A stretch of 64,000 nucleotides of DNA from contig NC_015684.1 in the NCBI RefSeq assembly GCF_000218565.1, positions 1,736,001 through 1,800,000 of the forward strand. Reading direction: 5' to 3'. The translations under genes and the position numbers were made by a program. Source of the stretch: Afipia carboxidovorans OM5. GTDB taxonomy: Bacteria; Pseudomonadota; Alphaproteobacteria; Rhizobiales; Xanthobacteraceae. The notes under the pieces are model-generated. The model was not told the origin of the DNA, did not search any database, and saw nothing but the letters and a program-made list of their open reading frames with translations. Positions 16,705 through 26,410 of the stretch are shown in pieces (position 1 is the stretch's first letter; every line of letters begins with the position of its first letter).

Positions 16705-17703
16705 ATGGCGGGTCATCACCACAGCAATGAAGGATTGTCGCGCGGCGCAAGGATGCTGCGCACCGCGCTTGGTCCGGCGATCGCCCGCTACCTTGAGGAC
16801 GCAGGCATTGTCGAAGTGATGTTGAATCCGGACGGCCGGCTATGGGTCGACCGGCTGCGCGAAGGTCTTGTCGCCACTGACGACGTGCTGACCCCGGCCG
16901 ATGGAGAGCGCATCGTGCGCCTGGTCGCGCATCATGTCGGCGCCGAGGTGCATCCCGGCTCGCCTCGCGTCTCGGCTGAGCTGCCGGAGACCGGCGAACG
17001 CTTCGAGGGATTGCTTCCGCCCGTCGTCATGGCGCCCACCTTTGCGATCCGCAAACCCGCGGTCGCCGTGTTCACGCTCGCCGATTACGTCGCAGCGAAC
17101 ATCATGACCGCAGCGCAGGCTGACGTACTCAGGCTCGCGGTCGAGCGTCGTAAGAACATATTGGTCGCAGGTGGCACTTCGACCGGAAAGACCACGCTGA
17201 CCAACGCGCTGTTGGCAGAGGTGGCAAAGACCTCCGACCGCGTGGTGCTGATCGAAGATACCCGCGAGCTGCAATGCGCCGCGCCGAATCTTGTCGCGCT
17301 GCGGACCAAGGACGGCGTCGCCTCGCTCTCCGATCTAGTGAAATCATCGCTGCGCCTGCGTCCCGATCGTATTCCGGTCGGCGAGGTGCGGGGCAGCGAA
17401 GCGCTCGACCTTCTCAAAGCCTGGGGGACCGGACATCCCGGCGGCATCGGCACCATCCACGCCAACACGGCGATCGGCGCGCTGCGTCGGCTGGAGCAAC
17501 TCGTGCAGGAGGCCGTCGTCACGGTGCCGCGTGCCCTGATCGCCGAGACCATCGACATCGTCGCCGTTCTTTCAGGCCGCGGCGCCGAACGGCGTCTTGC
17601 CGAGATCGCTCATGTTGACGGGCTCGATCCGGCCACCGGCGACTATCACACGCTCAACGCGCTGCTCCCATCCCCGGCATTTCCGAAAGGAGACCTTGAA
17701 TGA
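16705..17703 (+). CDS. trbB: TrbB conjugative transfer ATPase (VirB11-like)
   Basis: This hexameric traffic ATPase works at the cytoplasmic base of the type IV secretion channel. From ATG 16705 it has 332 residues; an in-frame TTG at 16654 is less likely. It has the family N-terminal RMLRTALGPAIARYLEDAGIVEVMLNPDGRLWVDRL, Walker A GGTSTGKTT (about 155-163), the Asp box VVLIEDTRELQC, the Walker B-type region and the His box GIGTIHANTA. It starts the trb operon and overlaps trbC by 4 bp. Confidence 0.95.
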   Translation: MAGHHHSNEGLSRGARMLRTALGPAIARYLEDAGIVEVMLNPDGRLWVDRLREGLVATDDVLTPADGERIVRLVAHHVGAEVHPGSPRVSAELPETGERFEGLLPPVVMAPTFAIRKPAVAVFTLADYVAANIMTAAQADVLRLAVERRKNILVAGGTSTGKTTLTNALLAEVAKTSDRVVLIEDTRELQCAAPNLVALRTKDGVASLSDLVKSSLRLRPDRIPVGEVRGSEALDLLKAWGTGHPGGIGTIHANTAIGALRRLEQLVQEAVVTVPRALIAETIDIVAVLSGRGAERRLAEIAHVDGLDPATGDYHTLNALLPSPAFPKGDLE

Positions 17704-18035
17704 CCTTGCTTGCCTTGTCTCGTGTGCGCCGTCGCTTGACCGATGCGACCGTGCTCGCCGCGACCACGCTGTTGATGGCGGCGCCGGCCCATGCCTCCGG
17801 TTCGTCGATGCCATGGGAAGAACCGCTGCAAAAAATCCTCGAATCCATCGAGGGGCCGGTGGCTAAGATCGTGGCGGTCATCATCATCATCACCACCGGC
17901 CTCACGCTCGCCTTCGGCGATACGGGTGGCGGGTTCCGCAAGCTGATTCAGATCGTATTCGGCCTGTCGATCGCCTTCGCGGCCAGCTCTTTCTTCTTGA
18001 GTTTCTTCAGCTTCGGCGGCGGAGCGCTGGTGTGA
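17700..18035 (+). CDS. trbC: TrbC pilin precursor (VirB2-like)
   Basis: A 111-residue protein with a long signal sequence (about 1-32, cleavage likely after PAHA) and two hydrophobic segments in the mature part (VAVIIIITTGLTLAFG and LIQIVFGLSIAFAASSFFLSFF), the arrangement of VirB2/TrbC pilins. It polymerises into the conjugative pilus and is likely processed by a TraF-type peptidase encoded elsewhere in the element. It overlaps trbB by 4 bp and trbD by 4 bp. Confidence 0.92.
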   Translation: MTLLALSRVRRRLTDATVLAATTLLMAAPAHASGSSMPWEEPLQKILESIEGPVAKIVAVIIIITTGLTLAFGDTGGGFRKLIQIVFGLSIAFAASSFFLSFFSFGGGALV

Positions 18036-18298
18036 TGGAGGAAGACGTCCGCGGCTTCTTCGCGCCGGTGCATCGCGCGCTCACCGAGCCGATCCTGCTC
18101 GGCGGTGCGCCGCGCACGGTCGCCATCGCCAACGGCACGCTCGCAGGCGCGGTCGGGCTCGGCCTGCGCCTGTGGATCGCGGGCCTCGTCATCTGGGCGA
18201 TCGGGCATTTCGCCGCGATATGGGCGGCGAAGCGTGACGCGCAGTTCGTCGACGTCGGCCGCCGGCACCTGCGTTACCCGGCGCACATGGACGTGTGA
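18032..18298 (+). CDS. trbD: TrbD (VirB3-like) inner-membrane component
   Basis: An 88-residue protein with the TrbD pattern: a polar N-terminus (VHRALTEPILLGGAPRTVAIANGTL) and a hydrophobic hairpin (AGAVGLGLRLWIAGLVIWAIGHFAAIWAA), then DVGRRHLRYPAHMDV, a well-conserved ending. It works with the TrbE ATPase in the inner-membrane complex. The start is GTG 18032 or ATG 18035. trbE begins 10 bp after its stop. Confidence 0.92.
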   Translation: MMEEDVRGFFAPVHRALTEPILLGGAPRTVAIANGTLAGAVGLGLRLWIAGLVIWAIGHFAAIWAAKRDAQFVDVGRRHLRYPAHMDV

Positions 18299-18307
18299 GG
18301 AGAGCCC

Positions 18308-20812
18308 ATGCTGAATCTCGCCGAATACCGGAAAAAGAGCGCGCAGCTTGCGGACTTTCTGCCCTGGGCCGCGCTGGTTGCGCCGGGCGTCGTGCTCAAC
18401 AAGGACGGATCGTTTCAACGGACGGCGCGATTTCGGGGTCCCGATCTCGACAGCGCGACGCCAGCCGAGCTGGTCGGTACGACAGCGCGGCTTAACAATG
18501 CCTTGCGCCGTCTCGGCTCCGGCTGGGCGATCTTCGTCGAGGCGCAGCGCCATCCCGCCACCGACTATCCGGAAAGTCTGTTTCCGGACTCCGCATCCGC
18601 GCTCCTCGATATCGAGCGCCGCGAGCAGTTCGAGGACTCCGGCGTCCTGTTCGAGTCGAGTTACTTCCTCACCTTCGCCTGGCTGCCGCCTGCCGAGGAA
18701 ACCTCGCGCATGGAAGCCTGGCTCTATGAGGGCCGCGAGCACGGCGGCGTCGATCCGTGGGAACTGCTGAAAAATTTTGTCGACCGGACCGACCGCGTGC
18801 TCAACCTGGTCGAAGGCTTTGTGCCGGAAGCCGACTGGCTCGATGACGCCGAGACGCTGACCTACCTACATTCGACCATCTCGACCAAGCGGCATCAGGT
18901 GCGCGTGCCCGAGACGCCGATGCACTTGGACGCGCTGCTGGCCGATCAGCCGCTTGCCGGCGGGCTGGAACCGCGGCTTGGCGATTTCCATGTCCGCACG
19001 CTCACCATCATCGGATTCCCGACCACGACATTCCCCGGAATTCTCGACGACCTCAACCGGCTCGCCTTCGTCTATCGCTGGTCGACGCGCGCCATCATGC
19101 TCGACAAGACGGATGCGACGCGGCTGGTCACGAAGATTAGGCGGCAATGGTTTGCCAAGCGCAAAAGCGTTGCCGCGATCCTGAAAGAGGTGATGACGAA
19201 CGAGCAGTCGGTGTTGCTGGACACTGACGCGGCCAACAAGGCCGCCGATGCCGACGCGGCCTTGCAGGACCTCGGCTCCGATCAGGTCGGCGAAGTCTAT
19301 GTCACCGCGACCGTCACCGTGTGGAGCGCCGATCGCGCCGTCGCCGACGAACGACTGCGGCTGGTCGAAAAGGTCATCCAGTCGCACGACTTCACCTGCA
19401 TCGTCGAAGGCGTCAATGCCATCGAAGCCTGGCTCGGCTCCATCCCCGGCCAGACCTACGCGAACGTCCGCCAACCGCCGATCTCGACGCTTAATTTGGC
19501 GCACATGATGCCGCTCTCCGCGGTCTGGGCCGGGCCGGCGCGGGACGAACATCTTGGCGCGCCGCCATTATTCTACGCCAAGACAGAAGGGGCGACCCCC
19601 TTCCGCTTCGCGCTGCATATCGGCGACGTCGGCCACACCATGATCGTGGGACCGACCGGGGCGGGGAAGTCGGTGCTACTCGCGCTGATGGCGCTCCAGT
19701 TCCGACGCTATCATCATTCGCAGGTGTTCGTATTCGACTTTGGCGGCAGCATTCGCGCTGCGACGCTGGCGATGGGTGGCGACTGGCTGGACCTGGGCGG
19801 TTCACTCACCGAGGACGCGGAATCCACCTCAGTTTCGCTCCAGCCGCTGGCGCTCATCCATCACGTTCCCGAACGGGCATGGGCCGCCGACTGGCTGGTC
19901 GACATTCTCCTGCGCGAAGGCGTCGCCATCACGCCGGAGGTCAAGGAGTACATCTGGGCCGCGCTGACTTCGCTAGCTTCGGCGCCGGTCGAGGAGCGCA
20001 CCATCACCGGCCTGACCGTGCTGTTGCAGTCCTCGGTGCTAAAGCAGGCGCTGCGGCCATACTGCATCGGCGGCGCACATGGCCGTCTGCTCGATGCCGA
20101 GCACGAACATCTCGGCACGGCGACCGTCCAAGCCTTCGAGACCGAGGGACTTATCGGCACCAAGGCCGCGCCAGCGGTTCTCTCGTATCTGTTCCACCGC
20201 ATCGAAGCCCGCTTCGACGGACGGCCGAGCCTACTCGTCATCGACGAAGGCTGGCGCGCGCTCGATGACGGCGGTTTCGCCGACAAGATCAAGGAATGGC
20301 TCAAGACGCTGCGAAAAAAGAATGTCAGCGTCGTGTTCTCCTCGCAGTCGCTTGCCGACATCGAAGCGTCGCCGATCGCGCCCGTGCTGGTCGAGAGTTG
20401 CCCGACACGCATCTTCCTCGCCAACGAACGCGCCATCGAGCCTCAGATCATGACCGTCTATGAGCGGTTCGGGCTCAATGCCCGGCAGATCGAAATCATC
20501 GCGCGGGCGACCCCGAAGCGCGACTACTACTGCCAGTCACGACGCGGCAACCGGCTGTTCGAGCTTGGTCTTGGCGCTGTCGCACTGGCGCTCTGCGCAT
20601 CGTCGGACAAGGCCGCGCACGCGCTGATCGACGAGCTACTGCGCGACGGCGCACGGCCGTACTTCCTCGAAGCGTGGCTCTACGCCAACGACCTCGCCTG
20701 GGCCGGCGACCTCGTTCCCAATCTCACCAATGTCATCGATGCGATCGATGCGTCCGCCGCGACGCGTCAGCCGCCGCGCATCACGCCGTCAGAACAGGAG
20801 AGGCCATCATGA
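18308..20812 (+). CDS. trbE: TrbE conjugative ATPase (VirB4-like)
   Basis: This is the largest ATPase of the type IV machine, with 834 residues. The opening MLNLAEYRKKSAQLADFLPWAALVAPGVVLNKDGSF is characteristic of TrbE. Walker A GPTGAGKS is at about 447-454 and the Walker B region LLVIDEGWRALDD at about 639-651, followed by the FSSQSLADI segment. It drives pilus assembly and possibly DNA transfer. Its last bases overlap trbJ by an ATGA junction. Confidence 0.95.
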   Translation: MLNLAEYRKKSAQLADFLPWAALVAPGVVLNKDGSFQRTARFRGPDLDSATPAELVGTTARLNNALRRLGSGWAIFVEAQRHPATDYPESLFPDSASALLDIERREQFEDSGVLFESSYFLTFAWLPPAEETSRMEAWLYEGREHGGVDPWELLKNFVDRTDRVLNLVEGFVPEADWLDDAETLTYLHSTISTKRHQVRVPETPMHLDALLADQPLAGGLEPRLGDFHVRTLTIIGFPTTTFPGILDDLNRLAFVYRWSTRAIMLDKTDATRLVTKIRRQWFAKRKSVAAILKEVMTNEQSVLLDTDAANKAADADAALQDLGSDQVGEVYVTATVTVWSADRAVADERLRLVEKVIQSHDFTCIVEGVNAIEAWLGSIPGQTYANVRQPPISTLNLAHMMPLSAVWAGPARDEHLGAPPLFYAKTEGATPFRFALHIGDVGHTMIVGPTGAGKSVLLALMALQFRRYHHSQVFVFDFGGSIRAATLAMGGDWLDLGGSLTEDAESTSVSLQPLALIHHVPERAWAADWLVDILLREGVAITPEVKEYIWAALTSLASAPVEERTITGLTVLLQSSVLKQALRPYCIGGAHGRLLDAEHEHLGTATVQAFETEGLIGTKAAPAVLSYLFHRIEARFDGRPSLLVIDEGWRALDDGGFADKIKEWLKTLRKKNVSVVFSSQSLADIEASPIAPVLVESCPTRIFLANERAIEPQIMTVYERFGLNARQIEIIARATPKRDYYCQSRRGNRLFELGLGAVALALCASSDKAAHALIDELLRDGARPYFLEAWLYANDLAWAGDLVPNLTNVIDAIDASAATRQPPRITPSEQERPS

Positions 20813-21561
20813 TTCTGTCCGTATCCCGCCTGAGTTATCCCCGCTCGATCGCTGCGGGAGCGCTCGCGCTTGTCGTGGCGCTCGCGCCCGGCGGCGCGGT
20901 CGCATTCGACATCGTCTACGACCCGAGTAACTACGCGCAGAACGTTCTGACTGCCGCGCGCGCACTGCAACAGATCAACAATCAGGTCACTTCGCTCGCC
21001 AATCAGACGCAGATGCTCATTAATCAAGCGAAGCAGCTAACGAAGCTACCGACGTCAGTTCTCTCGCAGATTGAGGGCAATTTTGCCGAAATGAAGCGGC
21101 TGATGGGGGAGGCTGATAAGCTGGCTTACAACGTCAGCAATATCGAGGCGCAGTTCTCGCCGACCTTCCAGAACTTTGCGGCCGGCAAGTCCGACGCTCA
21201 ACTTGCCGCTTTGGCACGCGATCGCTGGCAACAATCCTTGTCGGCCTACGAACATTCGCTGAAGGCGGGCGCTGTCGCTGTGCAGAACCTCGAGGGCACG
21301 CGCTCCCAGACCAGCACGCTGCTTGACACCAGCCAATCGGCCGTCGGCCTGCTCCAGGCGACGCAGGCCGGCAACCAGCTTCTCGGCGTTCAGGCACGGC
21401 AGGTTGCCGATCTCACCGCGATGCTCGCCGCACAGGGCAGGGCCGACGCTCTTGAAAACTCCCGCAAGGCCGCGGCGCAAGAGCAATCGCGCGAGCAGTT
21501 CAGCCGCTTTATGATCGGAAGCAGCTACAGCCCCACACCCGTTCGTATGTTTCACGACTGA
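20809..21561 (+). CDS. trbJ: TrbJ (VirB5-like) pilus-tip/adhesin protein
   Basis: The start is ATG 20809, overlapping the trbE stop. The 250-residue protein has a signal peptide (about 1-32, ending AVAFD) and then a long helical, Gln/Asn-rich region (ALQQINNQVTSLANQTQMLINQAKQLTKLPTSV) typical of TrbJ/VirB5. In the conjugative apparatus such proteins sit at the pilus tip and help mating-pair contact. It is followed 10 bp later by trbK. Confidence 0.92.
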   Translation: MILSVSRLSYPRSIAAGALALVVALAPGGAVAFDIVYDPSNYAQNVLTAARALQQINNQVTSLANQTQMLINQAKQLTKLPTSVLSQIEGNFAEMKRLMGEADKLAYNVSNIEAQFSPTFQNFAAGKSDAQLAALARDRWQQSLSAYEHSLKAGAVAVQNLEGTRSQTSTLLDTSQSAVGLLQATQAGNQLLGVQARQVADLTAMLAAQGRADALENSRKAAAQEQSREQFSRFMIGSSYSPTPVRMFHD

Positions 21562-21571
21562 GGGGACGGAC

Positions 21572-21838
21572 ATGGATTGGAGAGTTGCAGCCAAAGTCGT
21601 CGCTGTCCTCGCATTTGCCACTGTCATGGCCGCTTGCGCCATTGCGCTGCGTCCGAATGGACCAGAGGGATCGCCAGAACAAACCGTCAAATCCCGAGGC
21701 GGGGAGCCTGACGCTGGCGAATTGCTCCGCTGCCGCGAGATCGGCGCCGCCGCGCTCGACGACGCCGGTTGCAAGAAGGCGTGGGCCGACAGCCGCCATC
21801 ATTTTCTTGAGGGCAATGCGGAGCGGGCGAAGCCATGA
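21572..21838 (+). CDS. trbK: TrbK-like entry-exclusion lipoprotein
   Basis: An 88-residue protein with an N-terminal hydrophobic helix ending in a lipobox-like VMAAC (Cys near residue 21). The short polar remainder contains two conserved-looking cysteines (LLRCREIGAAALDDAGCKKAWAD). This matches the small TrbK-alt proteins found between trbJ and trbL in alpha- and betaproteobacterial elements. Such proteins block entry of a second copy of the element. It overlaps trbL by 4 bp. Confidence 0.8.
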   Translation: MDWRVAAKVVAVLAFATVMAACAIALRPNGPEGSPEQTVKSRGGEPDAGELLRCREIGAAALDDAGCKKAWADSRHHFLEGNAERAKP

Positions 21839-23241
21839 ACACCGGCGTCATCGACCGCTTTCTGGAGACCTTCACCCGCTACATCGATTCAGGCTTCGGT
21901 CTGCTCGGCGGCGAGATCGGATTCCTCACCTCCACGCTGATCGTCATCGACATCACGCTGGCCGGCCTATTCTGGGCGTGGGGCGCTGATGAAGACGTAC
22001 TTGCGCGTCTCGTCAAGAAGACACTTTATATCGGCTTCTTCGCCTTCATCATCGGCAACTTCAACAAGCTCGCCGGCATCGTCTTCCAGTCCTTCAGCGG
22101 CCTCGGCCTGAAGGCCGGCGGATCGTCGATGACGGCCGACACGCTGCTTCAACCCGGCCGTGTCGCGCAGGTCGGCATCGACGCCGGCACTCCCATCCTC
22201 AAGGCCGCTGGCGACCTGATGGGCTACATCTCCTTCTTCGAGAACTTCGTGCAGATCATGGTGCTGATGATCGCCTGGGCGATCGTGCTCATCGCCTTTT
22301 TCATCCTCGCCGTCCAGATCTTCGTCACGTTGATCGAGTTCAAGCTCACGACCTTAGCCGGGTTCGTCCTGATCCCCTTCGCGCTGTTCAACAAGACCGC
22401 GTTCCTCGCCGAAAAGGTGCTTGGCAACATCGTTGCCTCCGGCATCAAGATATTGGTGCTCGCCGTCATCGTCGGCATCGGCTCCGGCCTGTTCAGTGAG
22501 TTCACGACCGGATTCTCCGGCACGCCGACCATCACCGACGCGCTGGCACTCGTGCTCGGTGCGCTGTCGCTGATGGGCCTGTCGATCTTCGGTCCCGGTA
22601 TCGCCACCGGGCTCGTCTCCGGCGCACCGCAACTCGGTGCGGGAGCCGCCGTTGGCACCGGCCTTGCCGCCGCCGGCATCGGCGCGGCTGGCGTGATGGG
22701 AGCGACAGCGGGCATTTCCGGCGCGGCGAGCGCGATCGGAACCGGCGGCCGCTTGTCGGCGGCAAGCGCACGCGGCGGCGCATACCTCGCGGGCGGCGTC
22801 GCCCAATCCTACGGGCAGTCGGCTTCGGCCTCTGGCGCATCCGGTATGAGGAAGGCGGCTGCCGGCGTCGGTGGCGTGGCCAAGGCTGGCGCTGGAGCGG
22901 CTGTTCAACCGGTCCGGCAGGCGGTGTCGCGCGCCACCCAATCCCTTCGGTCGGGGGCGGATTCCCTTCGGTCGAGTTATGCGGCGGGCCGGGCCGCCGC
23001 ATCGAACGCTGCCGGTGGACAGGCATCTGCGGGGTCGGCGGTCGCTGCGGGCAATACCTCAACGGGCGGGGCGACAGGTGCGGGAGCAGCGGCTTCGTCG
23101 GCGCCGCCCAACTGGGCCGCGCGCATGAAACGCAGCCAGACCATGAGCCACGGCGCGACCGCCGCCGCCCATGCCGTGCGCTCTGGCGATCACGGCGGCG
23201 GCTCCATGTCCGTTTCTCTCGACCAGGATGACCGCAAATGA
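21835..23241 (+). CDS. trbL: TrbL (VirB6-like) polytopic inner-membrane protein
   Basis: A 468-residue protein with about five to seven hydrophobic segments (between residues 25 and 300) that would form part of the inner-membrane channel. A long Ala/Gly/Ser-rich, low-complexity tail (about 300-468) follows, as is usual for TrbL. The N-terminus MNTGVIDRFLETFTRYIDSGFGLLGGEIGFL is typical of the family. It overlaps trbK and trbF by 4 bp each. Confidence 0.93.
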   Translation: MNTGVIDRFLETFTRYIDSGFGLLGGEIGFLTSTLIVIDITLAGLFWAWGADEDVLARLVKKTLYIGFFAFIIGNFNKLAGIVFQSFSGLGLKAGGSSMTADTLLQPGRVAQVGIDAGTPILKAAGDLMGYISFFENFVQIMVLMIAWAIVLIAFFILAVQIFVTLIEFKLTTLAGFVLIPFALFNKTAFLAEKVLGNIVASGIKILVLAVIVGIGSGLFSEFTTGFSGTPTITDALALVLGALSLMGLSIFGPGIATGLVSGAPQLGAGAAVGTGLAAAGIGAAGVMGATAGISGAASAIGTGGRLSAASARGGAYLAGGVAQSYGQSASASGASGMRKAAAGVGGVAKAGAGAAVQPVRQAVSRATQSLRSGADSLRSSYAAGRAAASNAAGGQASAGSAVAAGNTSTGGATGAGAAASSAPPNWAARMKRSQTMSHGATAAAHAVRSGDHGGGSMSVSLDQDDRK

Positions 23242-23924
23242 ATCTCTTCCGCCGACCTTCCGTCCGCTATGCGCGCACGCCCGAACCCGAAACTCCCTAT
23301 CTCAAAGCCGCGCAGGTGTGGGATGAGCGCATCGGCAGCGCGCGCGTTCAGGCCAAGAATTGGCGTATGATGGCCTTCGGCTCACTGGCGCTCGCCGGCG
23401 GCTTCGCGGCCGCGCTCGTGTGGCAGTCGACGCTGGGCACCGTCGTTCCCTGGGTGGTGCAGGTCGACAAGTTCGGCGAGGCGCAGGTTGTGGCCTCCGC
23501 CATCGCGGACTACAAGCCGACCGATCCGCAGATCGCGTGGCATCTCGCGCGCTTCATCGAGCAGGTGCGCAGCATTCCCGCCGATCCCGTCATCGTGCGA
23601 CAAAACTGGCTACGCGCCTACGACTACACGACCGATCGCGGCGCCATCGCGCTCAACGATTACGCGCGCGGCAACGATCCCTTCGCGAAGGTCGGTAAGC
23701 AGCAGGTCGCGGTCGAGATTTCCAGCGTCATCCGCGCATCACCTGAGAGCTTCCGGATCGCCTGGCTAGAGCGCCGCTACGAGAACGGCCAGCTCTCCGG
23801 CACGGAACGCTGGACCGCCATCCTGAGCGTCGTGATCCAGCAGCCGCGCACCGCCGACAAGCTGCGCGCTAATCCGCTCGGTGTGTTCGTCAACGCAATC
23901 AACTGGTCGAAGGAGATGGGGTGA
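23238..23924 (+). CDS. trbF: TrbF (VirB8-like) assembly factor
   Basis: A 228-residue bitopic protein: a cytosolic N-terminus (FRRPSVRYARTPEPETPYLKAAQVWDERIGS), one membrane helix (about 43-60) and a periplasmic NTF2-like domain (VVQVDKFGEAQVV onward). It nucleates assembly of the secretion channel. Overlaps on both sides show translational coupling in the trb operon. Confidence 0.94.
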   Translation: MNLFRRPSVRYARTPEPETPYLKAAQVWDERIGSARVQAKNWRMMAFGSLALAGGFAAALVWQSTLGTVVPWVVQVDKFGEAQVVASAIADYKPTDPQIAWHLARFIEQVRSIPADPVIVRQNWLRAYDYTTDRGAIALNDYARGNDPFAKVGKQQVAVEISSVIRASPESFRIAWLERRYENGQLSGTERWTAILSVVIQQPRTADKLRANPLGVFVNAINWSKEMG

Positions 23925-24964
23925 TGGGGAACAATATGAAGAATGCCGCGCGCAGAAGCTTGCGTCGGTTGTCAGTGCTGGTCGCCATAATCCTAGCGAC
24001 GACGGCGCTCGCCGGCTGCGCCAACAAGTTCATTCCGCCGGACATCAATTACGACGATGCCGCGCCCGCTGTGCTCAGCGCCGATCCCGTCGGTCCGGTG
24101 AAGGTGGTCGAGCTGCCGAAGCCGTTGCCGCTGCCGGGCCAGTTGAAGCCCGTCAATGCGGGAAAGACGAAACCCGAACCGGCCGATCCGAAGAAGCGCG
24201 TGGCGCAAGCGAACGAAGCGGCACGGATGCAGCCCGTGCGCAACGGCTTCATCAATGCCGTGCAGGTCTATCCGTTCGTCGTCGGCGCACTCTATCAGGT
24301 CTATGCCGCGCCCGGACAAGTAACCGACATCGCGCTTCAGCCCGGCGAGCAGCTTGTGGGAGCCGGGCCGGTCGCCGCGGGCGACACCGTGCGCTGGATC
24401 GTCGGCGACACGCTCAGCGGCTCCGGTCGCGCCGCGCAGGTCCACATCCTGGTCAAGCCGACGCGGCCCGATCTTCAAACCAACCTCGTCATCAACACTA
24501 ACCTGCGCACCTACCACATGGAGCTGCGATCGACCGAGAAGACTTACATGGCTTCGGTATCGTGGCAGTATCCGCAGGACCAGTTGATCGCGCTGCGCCG
24601 GCGGAACCAACAGGCTGCGCTCATGCAGCCGGTCGCGTCCGGCGTCGATATCTCGAAACTAAACTTCCGCTATCAGATCGAAGGCGACGACGCGCCGTGG
24701 CGGCCGCTGCGCGCCTTCGACGACGGCAACAAAATCTATATCGAGTTTCCGTCCGGGATCGGCCAGGGCGAGATGCCGCCGCTGTTCGTCATCGGACCGT
24801 CTGGCAATTCCGAATTGGTCAACTACCGCGCCCGCCAGAACTATTACGTCGTCGATCGTCTGTTCGCCGCGGCCGAACTGCGCCTGGGCGACAAGGACAG
24901 CGAGAAGCGCGTGCGCATCGTGCGCACCGACGGCCGGCCGGGGCGTGGCCTGAGGTTGTTCTGA
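23921..24964 (+). CDS. trbG: TrbG (VirB9-like) outer-membrane core component
   Basis: A 347-residue secreted protein (start GTG 23921 or ATG 23924) with a lipoprotein-type leader (LATTALAGC, Cys about 32). The VirB9-like domains follow, with NGFINAVQVYPFVVGALYQVYAAPGQVTDIALQPGE and a C-terminal beta-sandwich ending YYVVDRLFAAAELRLGD. With TrbI and other components it forms the ring spanning periplasm and outer membrane. The stop and the trbI start share a base (TGATG). Confidence 0.94.
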   Translation: MMGNNMKNAARRSLRRLSVLVAIILATTALAGCANKFIPPDINYDDAAPAVLSADPVGPVKVVELPKPLPLPGQLKPVNAGKTKPEPADPKKRVAQANEAARMQPVRNGFINAVQVYPFVVGALYQVYAAPGQVTDIALQPGEQLVGAGPVAAGDTVRWIVGDTLSGSGRAAQVHILVKPTRPDLQTNLVINTNLRTYHMELRSTEKTYMASVSWQYPQDQLIALRRRNQQAALMQPVASGVDISKLNFRYQIEGDDAPWRPLRAFDDGNKIYIEFPSGIGQGEMPPLFVIGPSGNSELVNYRARQNYYVVDRLFAAAELRLGDKDSEKRVRIVRTDGRPGRGLRLF

Positions 24965-26172
24965 TGACCGACCTACCTAATCCGCCTCCCGGCGATATCC
25001 GTGCCGAGCTGCGCTTGCGGCCCGAACAGCCGCGCGTCACGCGCCTGTCGCGCAAGGTGCTCATCACGCTCGGCAGCGTCAGCGCCGTCGCCATCATGGC
25101 CGCGCTGTTCTGGGCGCTCGATGCCAACCGCCGCGCCAACCAATCGCCGACCGAACTCTACAGCACCGAGAACCGCACGCCGGCGGACGGACTCGCCGGC
25201 TTGCCGAAGGACTACACCGGCATTCCCAAGCTCGGCCCGGCGCTGCCGGGCGACCTGGGGCGTCCGATCGTGAGTGCGCAGGATGAAGGCAAACCCGTCG
25301 TCGCGCCGGATATCCGCACGCCGCGCGCCGATCCGACCGAACAACGTCGTCTCGCCGAGATCGAAGCCGCACGCGTCGCCAAGGTCTTCACCGACAGCCG
25401 CGGCGTGCAGGCGACGGTCGCATCTGCGCCCGCGATTGGCCGCGTCGATCCGGCGGCGGGTCTCACGCTGCCGGCCGAAACGCCGCCGCTCGATCCGGGT
25501 GCGGCGCAGAACATGCAGGACCGCAAGCTCGCCTTCGTCAATGCCGCCGTCGATCGGCGCACCGTCACGCCTGATCGCGTGCAGGAGAAGGCGTCGCCCT
25601 ATGTCGTGCAGGCCGGCACCGTCATCCCCGCTGCGCTGATTACCGGCATCAAATCCAATCTGCCCGGTACGATCACCGCGCAGGTGACGGAGCAGGTTTA
25701 CGATACACCGACCGGCAAGCAGCTTCTCATCCCACAAGGCGCACGGCTGATCGGTCAGTACGACAGTCAGGTCGCGTTCGGGCAGTCGCGCGTGCTGCTG
25801 GTCTGGAATCGCATCATCATGCCGAACGGCACGTCGATCGTGTTGGAGCGGCAGCCCGGTGCCGACGCCGAAGGTTATTCCGGGCTCGAGGACGACGTCG
25901 ACTATCATTGGGGTCAGCTCTTCAAGGCGGCGTTGTTGTCGACGCTGCTCAGCGTCGGCTCGGAGGCAGGCTATTCGGGCAATGAGAGCGATATTGCCCG
26001 AGCGTTACGGCAAGGCACGTCGAACAGCACCAGCCAGATCGGTCGGCAAATCGTCGGCCGTCAGCTCAACATTCAGCCGACGCTCACTATACGGCCGGGA
26101 TTCCCCGTCCGCGTGATCGTCAATCGTGACCTCATATTGCAGCCCTATGGAGCGGCGAAGGAGCCGTCATGA
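24964..26172 (+). CDS. trbI: TrbI (VirB10-like) channel protein
   Basis: ATG 24964 overlaps the trbG stop and gives 402 residues. The protein has a cytosolic N-terminus, a single membrane helix (about 36-53), a Pro-rich periplasmic linker and the VirB10 barrel domain (ASPYVVQAGTVIPAALITGIKSNLPGTI to GFPVRVIVNRDLIL). It spans both membranes and couples ATPase energy to opening of the outer-membrane pore. It ends the core trb operon and overlaps the DUF2274 gene by 4 bp. Confidence 0.95.
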   Translation: MTDLPNPPPGDIRAELRLRPEQPRVTRLSRKVLITLGSVSAVAIMAALFWALDANRRANQSPTELYSTENRTPADGLAGLPKDYTGIPKLGPALPGDLGRPIVSAQDEGKPVVAPDIRTPRADPTEQRRLAEIEAARVAKVFTDSRGVQATVASAPAIGRVDPAAGLTLPAETPPLDPGAAQNMQDRKLAFVNAAVDRRTVTPDRVQEKASPYVVQAGTVIPAALITGIKSNLPGTITAQVTEQVYDTPTGKQLLIPQGARLIGQYDSQVAFGQSRVLLVWNRIIMPNGTSIVLERQPGADAEGYSGLEDDVDYHWGQLFKAALLSTLLSVGSEAGYSGNESDIARALRQGTSNSTSQIGRQIVGRQLNIQPTLTIRPGFPVRVIVNRDLILQPYGAAKEPS

Positions 26173-26405
26173 CCAAGTTGAAGCTGGAGACCATCGAGGA
26201 TGACAAGCCGGTCAATCGCATGGTCAAATTCCCAGGCGCTATTTACCGGGACCTGACCGCTTACGCCGAGGTGTTGGCGCGCGATGGCGGAAATACTCCT
26301 GCACCAGATCCCATCAAGCTGGTCGTGCCGATGATCCAGCGCTTCATGGCGACGGACAAAGCATTCCGGAAGGCGCGAGCGCAGTTTCGACAGACGCGGC
26401 TGTAG
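26169..26405 (+). CDS. DUF2274 family protein
   Basis: A 78-residue protein beginning MTKLKLETIEDDKPVNRMVKFPGAIYRDLTAYAEVLAR. The pattern of a short strand and two helices resembles a ribbon-helix-helix fold. DUF2274 proteins follow trbI in this class of conjugative element. It is translationally coupled to trbI and is the last gene of the operon. A regulatory role in transfer is plausible but unproven. Confidence 0.85.
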   Translation: MTKLKLETIEDDKPVNRMVKFPGAIYRDLTAYAEVLARDGGNTPAPDPIKLVVPMIQRFMATDKAFRKARAQFRQTRL

Positions 26406-26410
26406 GAGCC